Shown: one piece after another, positions 23,456 to 32,354 of the stretch
How the letters are laid out: each line of letters begins with the position of its first letter
How positions within the stretch are numbered: the stretch's first letter is position 1
Assembly: GCA_902776545.1 (NCBI GenBank)
Contig: CACYQO010000003.1
Location: forward strand, 82,314 to 146,313
Direction: 5' to 3'
DNA length: 64,000 nucleotides
Source: an uncultured Prevotellaceae bacterium
GTDB taxonomy: Bacteria; Bacteroidota; Bacteroidia; Bacteroidales; Bacteroidaceae
Notes under the pieces: generated by a model
Told to the model about the DNA's origin: nothing
The model's input: only the letters and a program-made list of their open reading frames with translations
Database searches by the model: none
Position numbers and translations under genes: made by a program

Positions 23456-26155
23456 TTAACTATGAGAAATCTCCAAACCCGACGTAGAGAGGGAGAGGTC
23501 GACAAAACGGGCGTTCTTGTTCTGACGATGGTCGGACAGGATCTGTTTGATGCGGGCTGCTGCCTCAGGATCCTTGGCAATCATATAGAGGTAGCCACCA
23601 CCGCCTGCGCCAGGGAGCTTATAGCCTAAACAGAGGTCGTCGATGAGAGTAGTCAGGGATGCCACGGCAGGAGGGTTCGTACCACTGTCGAGTGTCTGGT
23701 TCTGTTGCCAGGTCTTGCGCATCAGGAGGCCCATTCGTTGGAAGTCGTTCTGCTGGATGACCTCATACATCTCCATCGTGTGCTCCTTCATCTCCCGCAA
23801 CAGACGCAGTTCGGCGTTATCGTTGAGGAACATCCGACGGACAATCTCTGCGAGGATCTGTTTCGCCGTGCGTGTGATACCTGTATAATATAATAGGTGG
23901 CAGGGACGATACTCCGGCTGTGTCCACAAGTCGTTGGGCAACCAGCGCACCTGCGGGTTCTGAGCAAATCCCCGTCCTGTCTGTAAAAGTTTCACGCCAC
24001 CCAGCACCCCACCGAACTGATCCTGCCAACCACCACCCGTGGTAAGCATCTGTTCGAGCATCAGCGTGCGATGGCCTATCTCGTTCTTGTCCCAGCCCAA
24101 GTCACAGAAGTCGTTGAGTGCGCCCAAGACGGTTGCAGCGAGGATACTGCTTGTTCCGAGACCACTGCCCGCAGGAATTGCCGAGAGCAGCGTCAGTTCG
24201 ATGCCAGAGCCAAAAGCCTCGAGCTGGGCTTTTAGAGGAAAGGGGAAAGGGGAAAGAGGAAAGAGATTACTTTGAAGGGCAGACTCTGCAGTCGGAGTAT
24301 TCTCTTTCCACTTTCCACTTTCCTCTTTCCACATTCTCCCGAAACCGGCGAGGACGAGGGCTGCCTTGGGGATGGAGAAGGGAGAGCCGACATGCATAAA
24401 GTCCATCAGCTGTTCGTTGGTCTCCACAACCTCTACGGCACCGAGGTCGATGCTACGAAGCACGATGCGGTAATCCTTGGAGGGTTTGACGTAGGCATGC
24501 AAGGGGGGCTGGCCATTCAGTTCGATGGCCAGATTGATGACATTGCCACCCTCCATAAGACAGTAGGGAGGGGTGTCGGTCCAGCCTCCGGCGATATCGA
24601 TACGAACGGGAGAGCGGCCCCAGACGATTTGGTCGTCGAGAATTTGTTTTCGAGGAAGGAGGAAGGAGGAAGGAGGAAGGAGATTACTCGAGATGATTCC
24701 ATCGCGGAGGAGGGAGAAAGCGTGGGAGCTGTCGCCACGGAACATGGCATCGTGGATACGGGTCATGAGGGGAGCGTCGTCGGGGAGAGGGGGCGGCAGA
24801 GGGATGTTCTCCTTTTGGAACTCCGAAGCGGCATCAGCGAGGTCGAGCTGATAGAAGACACTGTGGCGCCAGTTGTTAGCCATGGCACTCCAGTTTTGTT
24901 TACGGAAAGCCTTACGCTGAGCAAAGAGCCGACGCAGGTCTGCACGCTCTGCCAGTTCGTTGCTGTTCAGGGGTTCGTCGATGCGATAACGACGGATCTC
25001 GTAACCAGAGTCCTTGGCAATAGGCGCCACATCTATACACTCGCCTGGTGCCAAAGTGATATCCCAATCGTTTTCTGGCACACCAGTGATGACATGGTCA
25101 TGGGTGAGATGCCAGCGCTTGCCAATGTGGCTGTTCTCAATCCAGATGTTGCTATTTTCATCTGTAAGCGGAATCTCCATCACTGTATTCTGCACGAAGA
25201 TAGAGGGATGGGGCTTACGGTCGAGGTGCATGATCTCACGCTGGTCGTTCACGAGGTTCTGAAGCCTCAGTGTCGACGAGATCATTTCACGAGAGGTACC
25301 AAAATGATAGAACTCACCACCCGCCAAAGGAAGAATCGCGACCTTCAACTGTCGCAGTTCTTCATCGACCATCGTCGGGTCTGTGCCGAGGCAACAGCCA
25401 AACTCGGAATAGAGATCATAGGATTTTAGAAGTGAGAGGTGAGAGGTAAGAGGTGAGAGATTTGTTTGATCTACCGATGAGCGTTGCATCATGAGGTGAA
25501 CTGCTTTATCGGAGAGGAGCCAGACACCGATATCGGTGAGGTAGAAATGATCGTGCTGGAGGTCGGTGAGGGTCTGAACGGATGGCTTTTGGAGCATCTG
25601 CTTCAAGACGGAGGGAGTCTGACGGCTACTGACAAACACACCATGGTTCTTCGCCACAGAGGCATCGAGCCAGAGACCATAACAGACAACATCAGCCTCA
25701 GGGATGGGCTGCAGGGGTTGTGTGGCACGGATGAGCACATCACCACTGACCACCATCGTATGGATATTATCGGGTGCCATCGCCATCATCTTTTCGTATA
25801 ATGGCAACTGCACACTCAGCAGGTTCTGCGAGAGTCGCTGTCCCCTCTCCCACCGGAACACAGGCAAAGGCATCAGTACCTTACCCGAGACCGCATAGCT
25901 GGGGAGGCGCTTACTTTGACCACCGGCATGAATCAGGATACGTTTTTCCTTGGCAAGCCACGCTTCAAACTCCTGACTCCCGACTCCTGACTCCTGACTC
26001 CTATAAGCCTCCTGCAAGAGCCAGGCTGTGCCACCGCCACTGCCGAGACGATGACCGATGGGGTCACAGGTGCAGAAGTATTCATCACGGGAGAGGCCTG
26101 TTACCTCATGGAAAACCTCCACCAGATTCGGTGGCAAAGACAAGAGCTTTTTCAC
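23456..26155 (-). CDS. fkp: Bifunctional fucokinase / L-fucose-1-phosphate guanylyltransferase
   Basis: Fkp makes GDP-fucose from free fucose, used to fucosylate capsule and glycoproteins. The N-terminal pyrophosphorylase part shows LGSGGGTAWLL, HAGGQSKRLPSYAVSGK and GGEFYHFGTS. The C-terminal GHMP kinase part shows WGRSPVRIDIAGGWTDTPPY, AIPAGSGLGTSSILAATVLG and YKLPGAGGGGYLYM. I start it at the GTG at 26155 (before KKLLSLPPNLVEVFHE); an ATG at 26245 would add about 30 residues encoded largely by TTGAACT repeats and overlap yfhO. From the GTG it is 899 aa. Four further repeat-encoded inserts fall at about residues 51-62, 231-242, 488-501 and 607-640. Confidence 0.94.
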   Translation of the reverse strand: MKKLLSLPPNLVEVFHEVTGLSRDEYFCTCDPIGHRLGSGGGTAWLLQEAYRSQESGVGSQEFEAWLAKEKRILIHAGGQSKRLPSYAVSGKVLMPLPVFRWERGQRLSQNLLSVQLPLYEKMMAMAPDNIHTMVVSGDVLIRATQPLQPIPEADVVCYGLWLDASVAKNHGVFVSSRQTPSVLKQMLQKPSVQTLTDLQHDHFYLTDIGVWLLSDKAVHLMMQRSSVDQTNLSPLTSHLSLLKSYDLYSEFGCCLGTDPTMVDEELRQLKVAILPLAGGEFYHFGTSREMISSTLRLQNLVNDQREIMHLDRKPHPSIFVQNTVMEIPLTDENSNIWIENSHIGKRWHLTHDHVITGVPENDWDITLAPGECIDVAPIAKDSGYEIRRYRIDEPLNSNELAERADLRRLFAQRKAFRKQNWSAMANNWRHSVFYQLDLADAASEFQKENIPLPPPLPDDAPLMTRIHDAMFRGDSSHAFSLLRDGIISSNLLPPSSFLLPRKQILDDQIVWGRSPVRIDIAGGWTDTPPYCLMEGGNVINLAIELNGQPPLHAYVKPSKDYRIVLRSIDLGAVEVVETNEQLMDFMHVGSPFSIPKAALVLAGFGRMWKEESGKWKENTPTAESALQSNLFPLSPFPFPLKAQLEAFGSGIELTLLSAIPAGSGLGTSSILAATVLGALNDFCDLGWDKNEIGHRTLMLEQMLTTGGGWQDQFGGVLGGVKLLQTGRGFAQNPQVRWLPNDLWTQPEYRPCHLLYYTGITRTAKQILAEIVRRMFLNDNAELRLLREMKEHTMEMYEVIQQNDFQRMGLLMRKTWQQNQTLDSGTNPPAVASLTTLIDDLCLGYKLPGAGGGGYLYMIAKDPEAAARIKQILSDHRQNKNARFVDLSLSTSGLEISHS
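24234..24332. repeat. Palindromic element in fkp, GGGGAAA arms
   Basis: GGGGAAA heptamers on the left mirror the CTTTCCA units on the right. The core runs GAGATTACTTTGAAGGGCAG, CTCTGCAG, GGAGTATTCTC, nearly the same as the core at 49624 although the arms differ. Confidence 0.9.
24651..24690. repeat. Single-arm repeat in fkp, GGAAGGA units
   Basis: GGAAGGA heptamers followed by GATTACTCGAGATGATTCC. No second arm is visible, so it may be a half-element. In frame. Confidence 0.75.
25430..25462. repeat. Single-arm repeat in fkp, GTGAGAG units
   Basis: GTGAGAG/GTAAGAG heptamers ending GAGAGATTTG. In frame, encoding a short Leu/Ser-rich insert. Confidence 0.7.
25969..26003. repeat. GACTCCT repeats near the fkp N-terminus
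   Basis: CTCCTGA heptamers (the complement of the GGAGTCA family), read in frame as SQESGVGSQE. Confidence 0.75.
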
Positions 26156-26210
26156 TTTGAACTTTGAGCGTTGAACTTTGAACTTTGAACTTTGAACTGT
26201 ATGATTACAT
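26152..26210. repeat. TTGAACT array between yfhO and fkp
   Basis: Several TTGAACT units followed by GTATGATTAC. The array touches the GTG start of fkp on one side, and the yfhO stop codon lies in the GATTAC end on the other. Confidence 0.8.
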
Positions 26211-28757
26211 TTTACGGCGGCGATATTCCATATAGCCAGCTCCAAGCAGGATCAGGAGCAAGGCAACGTATGCCACATAAGCCACAGTCTCGGTGGTGTT
26301 CACGGACTTCGGGAAGAAGGAGAGCACCACCTCATGACGGCCGGGCTTCACATTCATCGCACGGAGCACATAGTCCACACGACCCAGTTCGGCAGGCTCT
26401 CCGTCGATGGTTGCCGTCCATCCGGGATAGTAGATCTCAGAGAACACGAGCACACCACCCTTACCAGAGTTCACGTCGTAAGTCAGACGATTGGGTTCAT
26501 AGGCAGTGATCGTGACCACACTGGCGGTATCCTGTTCGACAGCCTCACCCAACTGTGCCTTGAACTTCGCATCGGCCACAGCCTGATGGCGCAGGTTGAT
26601 ATGTCCTAAAGCATCTATCTCCTGATTGGCATTGTCCACATAGCTGAGCTGGTCTACAAACCAGGCATTGCCATAGACATACGGATTCTGGATAGGTACA
26701 GTCTGTCCGCCCTCCAAGGGGAAGATGAAGTATTTCGCATTGAGCATGTTCAATACGGGGAAGATACTGTCGCCATTCACCCGAGTCATATCACCGCCTG
26801 CCTCAGAGACAGCCTTGAACAGTCGTTGCATCTCGGGGGAGATATGACGCTCCACGAGTTCCTGATAACGACGCAGTTTGGCAGCATGATAACCACCGAT
26901 GCTCTTATGATAGTAGCTGGTTTCGTTCTCGTTGAAGGTGTTCGAGGCGAGGTTCAGTACCCGGTAGTCGAGACTCTGGTCACGCAGGATCAGCTCATCC
27001 GTCTGTGTCTTCTGCTGCGGTGCCTCACGCTCCGACTTCGGCACGAACATCTCGTCGTTCAGATAACGCTTGTTCACGATCCACAGGTCGAAGAGACAGA
27101 GCACGAGGATGCCTGCGACGGCATAGGTCTGTTTCAGTTTGCCGTAGTAGAAGAACAGCAGGATGCCCGTACCCATCAGAATTACCCAGAACGACCGCAG
27201 ACAGTCGCTGGTGAACATCGCCTGACGCATCTCCGTCAGGTTCGCCATCAACGGTCCCACATGTTCTGCCGGCAGACTCTTCAAGGCGCTCATCTCACTG
27301 GTCGAAATGAAACTGTCGAAGAACATCGTGGGGAAGAGTGCCATCAGCAGACAGATGCCGCCAGTGAGAGCGAAGCTGATATATAGGTATTTGTTTACAG
27401 TTGACGGTTTACAGTTTACAGTTGATTTGCTAGCATGCCCTTCTGAAACAGCATGGTAATCATCTGTAAACCGTAAACTGTAAACCGTAAACAATTCCCG
27501 TAACGCCAGCATGGCGAGGAGGGGAATGGTGAACTCGGCAATGACCAGAATCGAGGCAACGGTTCGGAACTTCGCATACATCGGCATATAGTCGATGAAG
27601 AAGTCCGTCAGACCCATGAAGTTCTTACCCCACGAGAGCATGATGGAGAGGATCGTCGCAGCCAGCAAAGCCCACTTCACCGGTCCCTTCACGATAAACA
27701 GGCCGAGAATGAAAAGCATCATCACAAAGGCACCCACATACACAGGACCTGACGTACCGGGCTGTTCACCCCAGTACTGACCGATCTGCTGATAGATACT
27801 CGTATAATTGGGATCGGCCTTGGCCATCGCTGTCTCGTTCGCACTCAGCGGCACAGACGCACCGCCCTTCGTATTCGGGATCAGCAACGTCCATGTCTCA
27901 CCGATGCCATAGCTCCACTGGGTGATATAGTCTCGTTCCAGACCACTGTTCGTCTGGTTCCCGCTGTTTTTCTTCACCAGTTCGCTCTTGCCACGCATCG
28001 TCTCCTGGCTGTACTGCCAGGTGTGATAGAGGTTGGAGAGGTTGATACACACACCGATGACACCACCCAACACACAGACTGCCGTTGCCTTCGCAAAACG
28101 TTCGAGTTCATGTTTGCGGATGGCATCCACCAGCCAGGCGATGATGAGGAAGAAGATGATGAACAGATAATAATAGGTCATCTGCACATGGTTTGCATTG
28201 ATCTCAAGTGCCGTGAAGACAGCCGTCAACAACAGTCCCCAGAGGTATTTCCCACGATAGGCCAGCACCAGTCCTGCTATCATCGGTGGCAGATAAGCCA
28301 GTGCCCACACCTTCCAGATGTGTCCTGCGGCAATAATAATAAGGAAATAGGTGGAGAAGGCCCAGAGGATCGAGCCTAAGGCTGCCAGATGCTGACGGAA
28401 GTCGAAGGCACGGAGCAGGATATAGAAGCCCAGGAGATAGGCAAACACATACCATACGTTCTCCGGCAACCATAGGTGATATACATCGGCTGCCTTCGCC
28501 AGCAGGTTGGTGGAGCCGTACGACGGTGCCATCTGGTACGTCGGCATGCCACAGAACAGGGCATTTGTCCAACGGGTACGTTCTCCCGTACGTTCCAGAT
28601 ACTCGATTCCCTCCTGTCCTGCCCCACGACCTGCGGAGGCATCATGCCGGTAGAGGATGCGTCCCTCGATGTCGGCAGGGAAGAAATAGGCGAATGCCAA
28701 CACGGCAAACAACAGCACTGCCAAGCACTTCTTTATTGAAGATTGAAGATTGAACAT
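26205..28757 (-). CDS. YfhO-family integral membrane protein
   Basis: The 850 aa product has an N-terminal membrane segment, a long loop with ERTRWTNALFCGMPTYQ, then about a dozen hydrophobic segments, and a soluble C-terminal part ending in one more helix and RRRKM. This is the layout of bacterial YfhO proteins, which resemble GT-C glycosyltransferases and in some bacteria decorate wall polymers. The substrate here is unknown. It is the first gene of the transcript yfhO-fkp-GSCFA-murF/alr. Its ATG and first codons lie in TTCAATG/TTCAATC heptamers. An in-frame palindromic element covers about residues 422-455. Confidence 0.85.
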   Translation of the reverse strand: MFNLQSSIKKCLAVLLFAVLAFAYFFPADIEGRILYRHDASAGRGAGQEGIEYLERTGERTRWTNALFCGMPTYQMAPSYGSTNLLAKAADVYHLWLPENVWYVFAYLLGFYILLRAFDFRQHLAALGSILWAFSTYFLIIIAAGHIWKVWALAYLPPMIAGLVLAYRGKYLWGLLLTAVFTALEINANHVQMTYYYLFIIFFLIIAWLVDAIRKHELERFAKATAVCVLGGVIGVCINLSNLYHTWQYSQETMRGKSELVKKNSGNQTNSGLERDYITQWSYGIGETWTLLIPNTKGGASVPLSANETAMAKADPNYTSIYQQIGQYWGEQPGTSGPVYVGAFVMMLFILGLFIVKGPVKWALLAATILSIMLSWGKNFMGLTDFFIDYMPMYAKFRTVASILVIAEFTIPLLAMLALRELFTVYSLRFTDDYHAVSEGHASKSTVNCKPSTVNKYLYISFALTGGICLLMALFPTMFFDSFISTSEMSALKSLPAEHVGPLMANLTEMRQAMFTSDCLRSFWVILMGTGILLFFYYGKLKQTYAVAGILVLCLFDLWIVNKRYLNDEMFVPKSEREAPQQKTQTDELILRDQSLDYRVLNLASNTFNENETSYYHKSIGGYHAAKLRRYQELVERHISPEMQRLFKAVSEAGGDMTRVNGDSIFPVLNMLNAKYFIFPLEGGQTVPIQNPYVYGNAWFVDQLSYVDNANQEIDALGHINLRHQAVADAKFKAQLGEAVEQDTASVVTITAYEPNRLTYDVNSGKGGVLVFSEIYYPGWTATIDGEPAELGRVDYVLRAMNVKPGRHEVVLSFFPKSVNTTETVAYVAYVALLLILLGAGYMEYRRRKM
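27393..27492. repeat. Palindromic element in yfhO, GTTTACA arms
   Basis: GTTTACAG heptamers mirror GTAAACTG/GTAAACCG on the right, about 100 bp in all. The core GATTTGCTAGCATGCCCTTC...GGTAATCATC is related to those at 13940 and 36715. Confidence 0.9.
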
Positions 28758-28783
28758 TGAACAATAATTTTAATTTCTGCGTG

Positions 28784-28791
28784 CAAAGTTA
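28784..28791 (-). promoter_or_regulatory. -7 box of the yfhO transcript
   Basis: TAACTTTG on the minus strand, 26 bp before the yfhO ATG. Confidence 0.6.
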
Positions 28792-28802
28792 CTATATTTT
28801 TT

Positions 28803-28878
28803 CAACACAGAGACACAGAGACACAGAGAAAATAATAAAAAATACAAAAAACTCCGTATCTCTGTGTCTCTGTGTTTC
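28803..28878. repeat. Palindromic element, ACACAGAG arms
   Basis: ACACAGAGAC octamers mirror CTCTGTGTCTCTGTGTT around an AT-rich centre. It separates two divergent promoters and matches the element at 16687. Confidence 0.88.
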
Positions 28879-28887
28879 AATTTTATA

Positions 28888-28895
28888 TATCTTTG
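28888..28895 (+). promoter_or_regulatory. -7 box of the RNA methyltransferase gene
   Basis: TATCTTTG, 10 bp before the ATG at 28906. It rules out the earlier in-frame ATG at 28864. Confidence 0.6.
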
Positions 28896-28905
28896 CAGTC
28901 GAAAT

Positions 28906-29736
<831 letters not shown>

Positions 29737-29751
<15 letters not shown>

Positions 29752-29767
29752 AAAGGTAAAAAGGTAA
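29737..29767. repeat. GGTAAAAA octamer array before mtnN
   Basis: Four AGGTAAAA-type units span the stop codon of the methyltransferase gene and end 2-3 bp before the mtnN ATG. Confidence 0.75.
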
Positions 29768-29769
29768 AT

Positions 29770-30399
29770 ATGAAAATAGGAATGATTGTAGCGATGGATA
29801 AGGAACTGAAGCAGCTCCGTCCATTATTCTCAGAAGACAAAGTGATTCTGCAAAAGAGCGGCATAGCCACTGTCAATGCTGCCATACAGGCCGTAGAGAT
29901 GATCCGCCAGTACAAGCCGGACTGCATCATCTCCAGCGGATGTGCAGGAGGCAATGGTGATGACATCAACCTGCAGGATGTGGTGGTAAGTTCTGAACTC
30001 ACTTACCATGACGTGTATTGCGGCAAGGCCATCGACGAAACAACGGTGTTTGGACAAGTGCAGGGTCTGCCCGTCCGCTATCAAGCCGATCCTTATCTGT
30101 TGGAGAAAGCCAAGCTGACAGGTGCGAAACCCGGACTGATCGTCACCGGCGACTGGTTTGTGGATTCGAAGGAGAAGATGCGCGAGATTGTAGGACACTT
30201 CCCGGAAGCGAAGGCCGTCGACATGGAGTCGTGCGCTATCGCGCAGGTGTGTTATCTATATAAGGTGCCGTTCATCTCCTTCCGTCTCATCAGTGACATT
30301 CCCTTACGCGACACAGATGCCTCACAATACCACAATTTCTGGGACACAGTCGCTGAGAAATCCTTCCAGGTCACCAAGACTTTCATCGAAAGCCTTTAA
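29770..30399 (+). CDS. mtnN: 5'-methylthioadenosine/S-adenosylhomocysteine nucleosidase
   Basis: MtnN (Pfs) removes adenine from S-adenosylhomocysteine and methylthioadenosine, feeding the activated methyl cycle. The 209 aa product has the PNP-like fold signatures MKIGMIVAMDKEL, ISSGCAGG, VTGDWFVDS, the ribose-binding AVDMESCAIAQVCY and catalytic Asp in SDIP. It lies 18 bp after the methyltransferase gene and its 3' end overlaps the convergent luxS by 4 bp. LuxS uses its product, so the pair covers both steps from SAH to homocysteine. Confidence 0.95.
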   Translation: MKIGMIVAMDKELKQLRPLFSEDKVILQKSGIATVNAAIQAVEMIRQYKPDCIISSGCAGGNGDDINLQDVVVSSELTYHDVYCGKAIDETTVFGQVQGLPVRYQADPYLLEKAKLTGAKPGLIVTGDWFVDSKEKMREIVGHFPEAKAVDMESCAIAQVCYLYKVPFISFRLISDIPLRDTDASQYHNFWDTVAEKSFQVTKTFIESL

Positions 30400-30890
30400 G
30401 CATCGGCAAACTGCCGTCCGTCGCTCAACGTGATCTGGAGTTTCTTGTACTCAGAGTGGAAGTCATTCTTCAGACGATCCAGATAGCGCCGACACTCCCA
30501 ATGACACATCGGCAGGTCGTGTAACAGGTAGTTGCCACACGTCTCAGGCGTTGTGGCAGGTACCTCTTTCTGAGTGAGGATCCACTCCAGACACTCGATG
30601 GTCAGCTGGCGCATATCTTCCACAGAATACGTGCCCGTCATGATGATGTACATGCCCGTCAGACACCCCATCGGCCCGACATACACCACATCGTCCTTCG
30701 CTTGTGAGTTACGAAACCAGGTAGCCATCAGGTGTTCAATACTATGGATGGCGGCAGGTGCCACGGCCGGTTCCTTGTTAGGTTCCGTGATTCGAAGGTC
30801 AAACGTCGTGAAGCCCTTATCCTCACGCGACACATAGATACCCGGCTTCAGACGGGTATGGTCGATGGTAAAACTCTGAATAACTTCCAT
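30396..30890 (-). CDS. luxS: S-ribosylhomocysteine lyase
   Basis: LuxS splits S-ribosylhomocysteine into homocysteine and the AI-2 precursor DPD. The 164 aa product shows the metal-binding motif HSIEH (Bacteroidetes form of HxxEH), the third ligand Cys in the later segment, FDLRITEPN and GPMGCLTGMY. Length and start are normal. It is oriented tail-to-tail with mtnN, with a 4-bp overlap and no terminator between them, so the transcripts overlap as antisense. An AraC-type regulator gene precedes it in the same direction with 23 bp between. Confidence 0.96.
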   Translation of the reverse strand: MEVIQSFTIDHTRLKPGIYVSREDKGFTTFDLRITEPNKEPAVAPAAIHSIEHLMATWFRNSQAKDDVVYVGPMGCLTGMYIIMTGTYSVEDMRQLTIECLEWILTQKEVPATTPETCGNYLLHDLPMCHWECRRYLDRLKNDFHSEYKKLQITLSDGRQFADA

Positions 30891-30913
30891 ATCTTCTTAT
30901 TAGTCTTTGTTGC

Positions 30914-32026
30914 TTATTGATGGATGTTCATGTAGTCGGCAGGTGTCATACCCGTCTTCTCCTTGAATTTCTTCTGGAAATAAGTACGGTCGCTGAAGCC
31001 ACAGTGCTCGGCGACGCTCTCGTTGCTCCAGTCTGGATGGGACTTGATGACCCGCTTCGCTTCCTCGATACGCAGAGACGTCATCCACTCACTGTACTTA
31101 CAGTTCTGCTGTCTGAGCCAACCCGACAACTGATATTGCGGGACACCGATCTCCGAGGCCACACTGGGCATATTCATGCCGCTCTTCAGATAACCGCCAC
31201 ACTCAATCCATTTTTCCACGGCATGCTCTATCCGCTGGTCGGTTTCTGAGTCGTCGGGCTGTCTGTCTTTCATCTCCGCAGCCACCTCCTCCTCTTTCCT
31301 CGCATTCTGATCGGCTTCCATCACACGACTGGCAGACGAACTGACCACATAGAGACCGAAACTGTCGACGAAGTAGAAGAAGCCACAGAGGGTAAACAAT
31401 CCATAGAGTGCGAGGGGTAAGCCATTGGAGAGAATCACAATAGGGGCGAAGAGTGCCATCAATGTCAGAAGGATGAAGCTCAACCTCATCCATCTCAGCA
31501 TACCATAGGCATCGCGGTCGAAATAGCTGTCCAGGGCACGATGCAGTTGTTGCATCTCATACATGTGACGTATGAAATAGTACAGTTGCAGACCTGCAAA
31601 GAACAAGGTTGACCCGATCTGTGGCCATGACACCTGCACCTCTTTCGCCATCAGCGGATGACCGTCTGTCGACAAACCGATATACAACAATGCCAGAGCA
31701 GGAATCCACGCGAAGAGGCCAATCCATCGGTCGAGCCACGTCACATGCCATTCCCGCAAAAGATACATGATCGCCAACGACATCATCGCCGAACAGGGAA
31801 TGAAGCACGCCACGTTCAGCGCTACAGCCTGGGCGACATGCCCCGTCGTGCGCAGACCCAGCACCATCTGCGCCAGGAACTGCAGGCCGAGCAAACCCGT
31901 ACAGCCAACCATCAGCCACCGTGCATGGTTCAATGTTTTCCTGCCCACTGACCTGACGGAAAGCGACATCAACTTCACGGTGAGAAGCACCATGAGCAGG
32001 AACCCTGTAAACTGCATTTGTGACAT
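30914..32026 (-). CDS. AraC-type regulator with seven-helix membrane sensor domain
   Basis: The N-terminal part (about 1-235) has seven hydrophobic segments, from FTGFLLMVLLTVKLMSL to LYGLFTLCGFFYFVDSFGLYVV. A charged linker follows, then a C-terminal AraC/XylS DNA-binding domain with two HTHs (SVASEIGVPQYQLSGWLRQ and SVAEHCGFSDRTYFQKKFKE). It is probably a membrane-bound transcription factor that senses a small molecule. The start is the ATG at 32026: the -7 box lies 8 bp upstream and inside the longer frame. Four TTTCACAC-type sites lie just upstream and may be its binding sites. luxS lies immediately downstream. Confidence 0.85.
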   Translation of the reverse strand: MSQMQFTGFLLMVLLTVKLMSLSVRSVGRKTLNHARWLMVGCTGLLGLQFLAQMVLGLRTTGHVAQAVALNVACFIPCSAMMSLAIMYLLREWHVTWLDRWIGLFAWIPALALLYIGLSTDGHPLMAKEVQVSWPQIGSTLFFAGLQLYYFIRHMYEMQQLHRALDSYFDRDAYGMLRWMRLSFILLTLMALFAPIVILSNGLPLALYGLFTLCGFFYFVDSFGLYVVSSSASRVMEADQNARKEEEVAAEMKDRQPDDSETDQRIEHAVEKWIECGGYLKSGMNMPSVASEIGVPQYQLSGWLRQQNCKYSEWMTSLRIEEAKRVIKSHPDWSNESVAEHCGFSDRTYFQKKFKEKTGMTPADYMNIHQ

Positions 32027-32034
32027 AACCGGTG

Positions 32035-32042
32035 CAAAGATA
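32035..32042 (-). promoter_or_regulatory. -7 box of the AraC-type gene
   Basis: TATCTTTG on the minus strand, 8 bp before the ATG, implying a very short or absent leader. Confidence 0.6.
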
Positions 32043-32072
32043 CAAGAAAAAACTGAAATAACAAGCGAAAAA

Positions 32073-32141
32073 GTGTGAAATTTACCATAATTTTCACACC
32101 CTATTAGTGTAGATTTCACACCATTATTGTATTTTTCACAC
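32073..32141. promoter_or_regulatory. Cluster of TTTCACAC sites
   Basis: TTTCACAC occurs at 32092-32099, 32114-32121 and 32134-32141 (22 and 20 bp apart) and inverted as GTGTGAAA at 32073-32080. Direct repeats at about 21-bp spacing are what AraC-family proteins bind. The cluster lies between two divergent -7 boxes. TTTTTCACA also fits the DnaA-box consensus at one copy, so an alternative is weak DnaA binding. Confidence 0.5.
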
Positions 32142-32161
32142 TTTCATTCAGTTATTATGAT

Positions 32162-32169
32162 TAACTTTG
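32162..32169 (+). promoter_or_regulatory. Rightward -7 box with no gene behind it
   Basis: TAACTTTG on the plus strand. No open frame follows before typA, which is on the other strand. Confidence 0.45.
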
Positions 32170-32175
32170 CATCAG

Positions 32176-32320
32176 AAATCATAACCACATCATAACCGAT
32201 AGATTTAAAAATTTAACCGAACCATTAGAACCATGTATTAGTTTCAATCGTAAAAAAGATTGTTTTATGATCGATCAATGGCGTGTTAGTCAAGACTAGC
32301 ACGCCATAGTTCATTTTGGA
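32176..32320 (+). ncRNA. Possible small RNA
   Basis: A rightward promoter (32162-32169) and a strong hairpin (32278-32307) bracket about 130 bp without an open frame, divergent from a membrane AraC regulator. The hairpin may equally belong to typA. Purely a positional prediction. Confidence 0.2.
32278..32307. terminator. Hairpin after typA
   Basis: ATGGCGTGTTAGT and ACTAGCACGCCAT pair over 13 positions with one G-U and a CAAG loop. It lies 48 bp after the typA stop and could work in either direction; U-runs are weak. A second small stem CGCATC/GATGCG lies at 32327-32345. Confidence 0.6.
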
Positions 32321-32354
32321 TGATTACGCATCAGTAGCCGATGCGAACATCACT

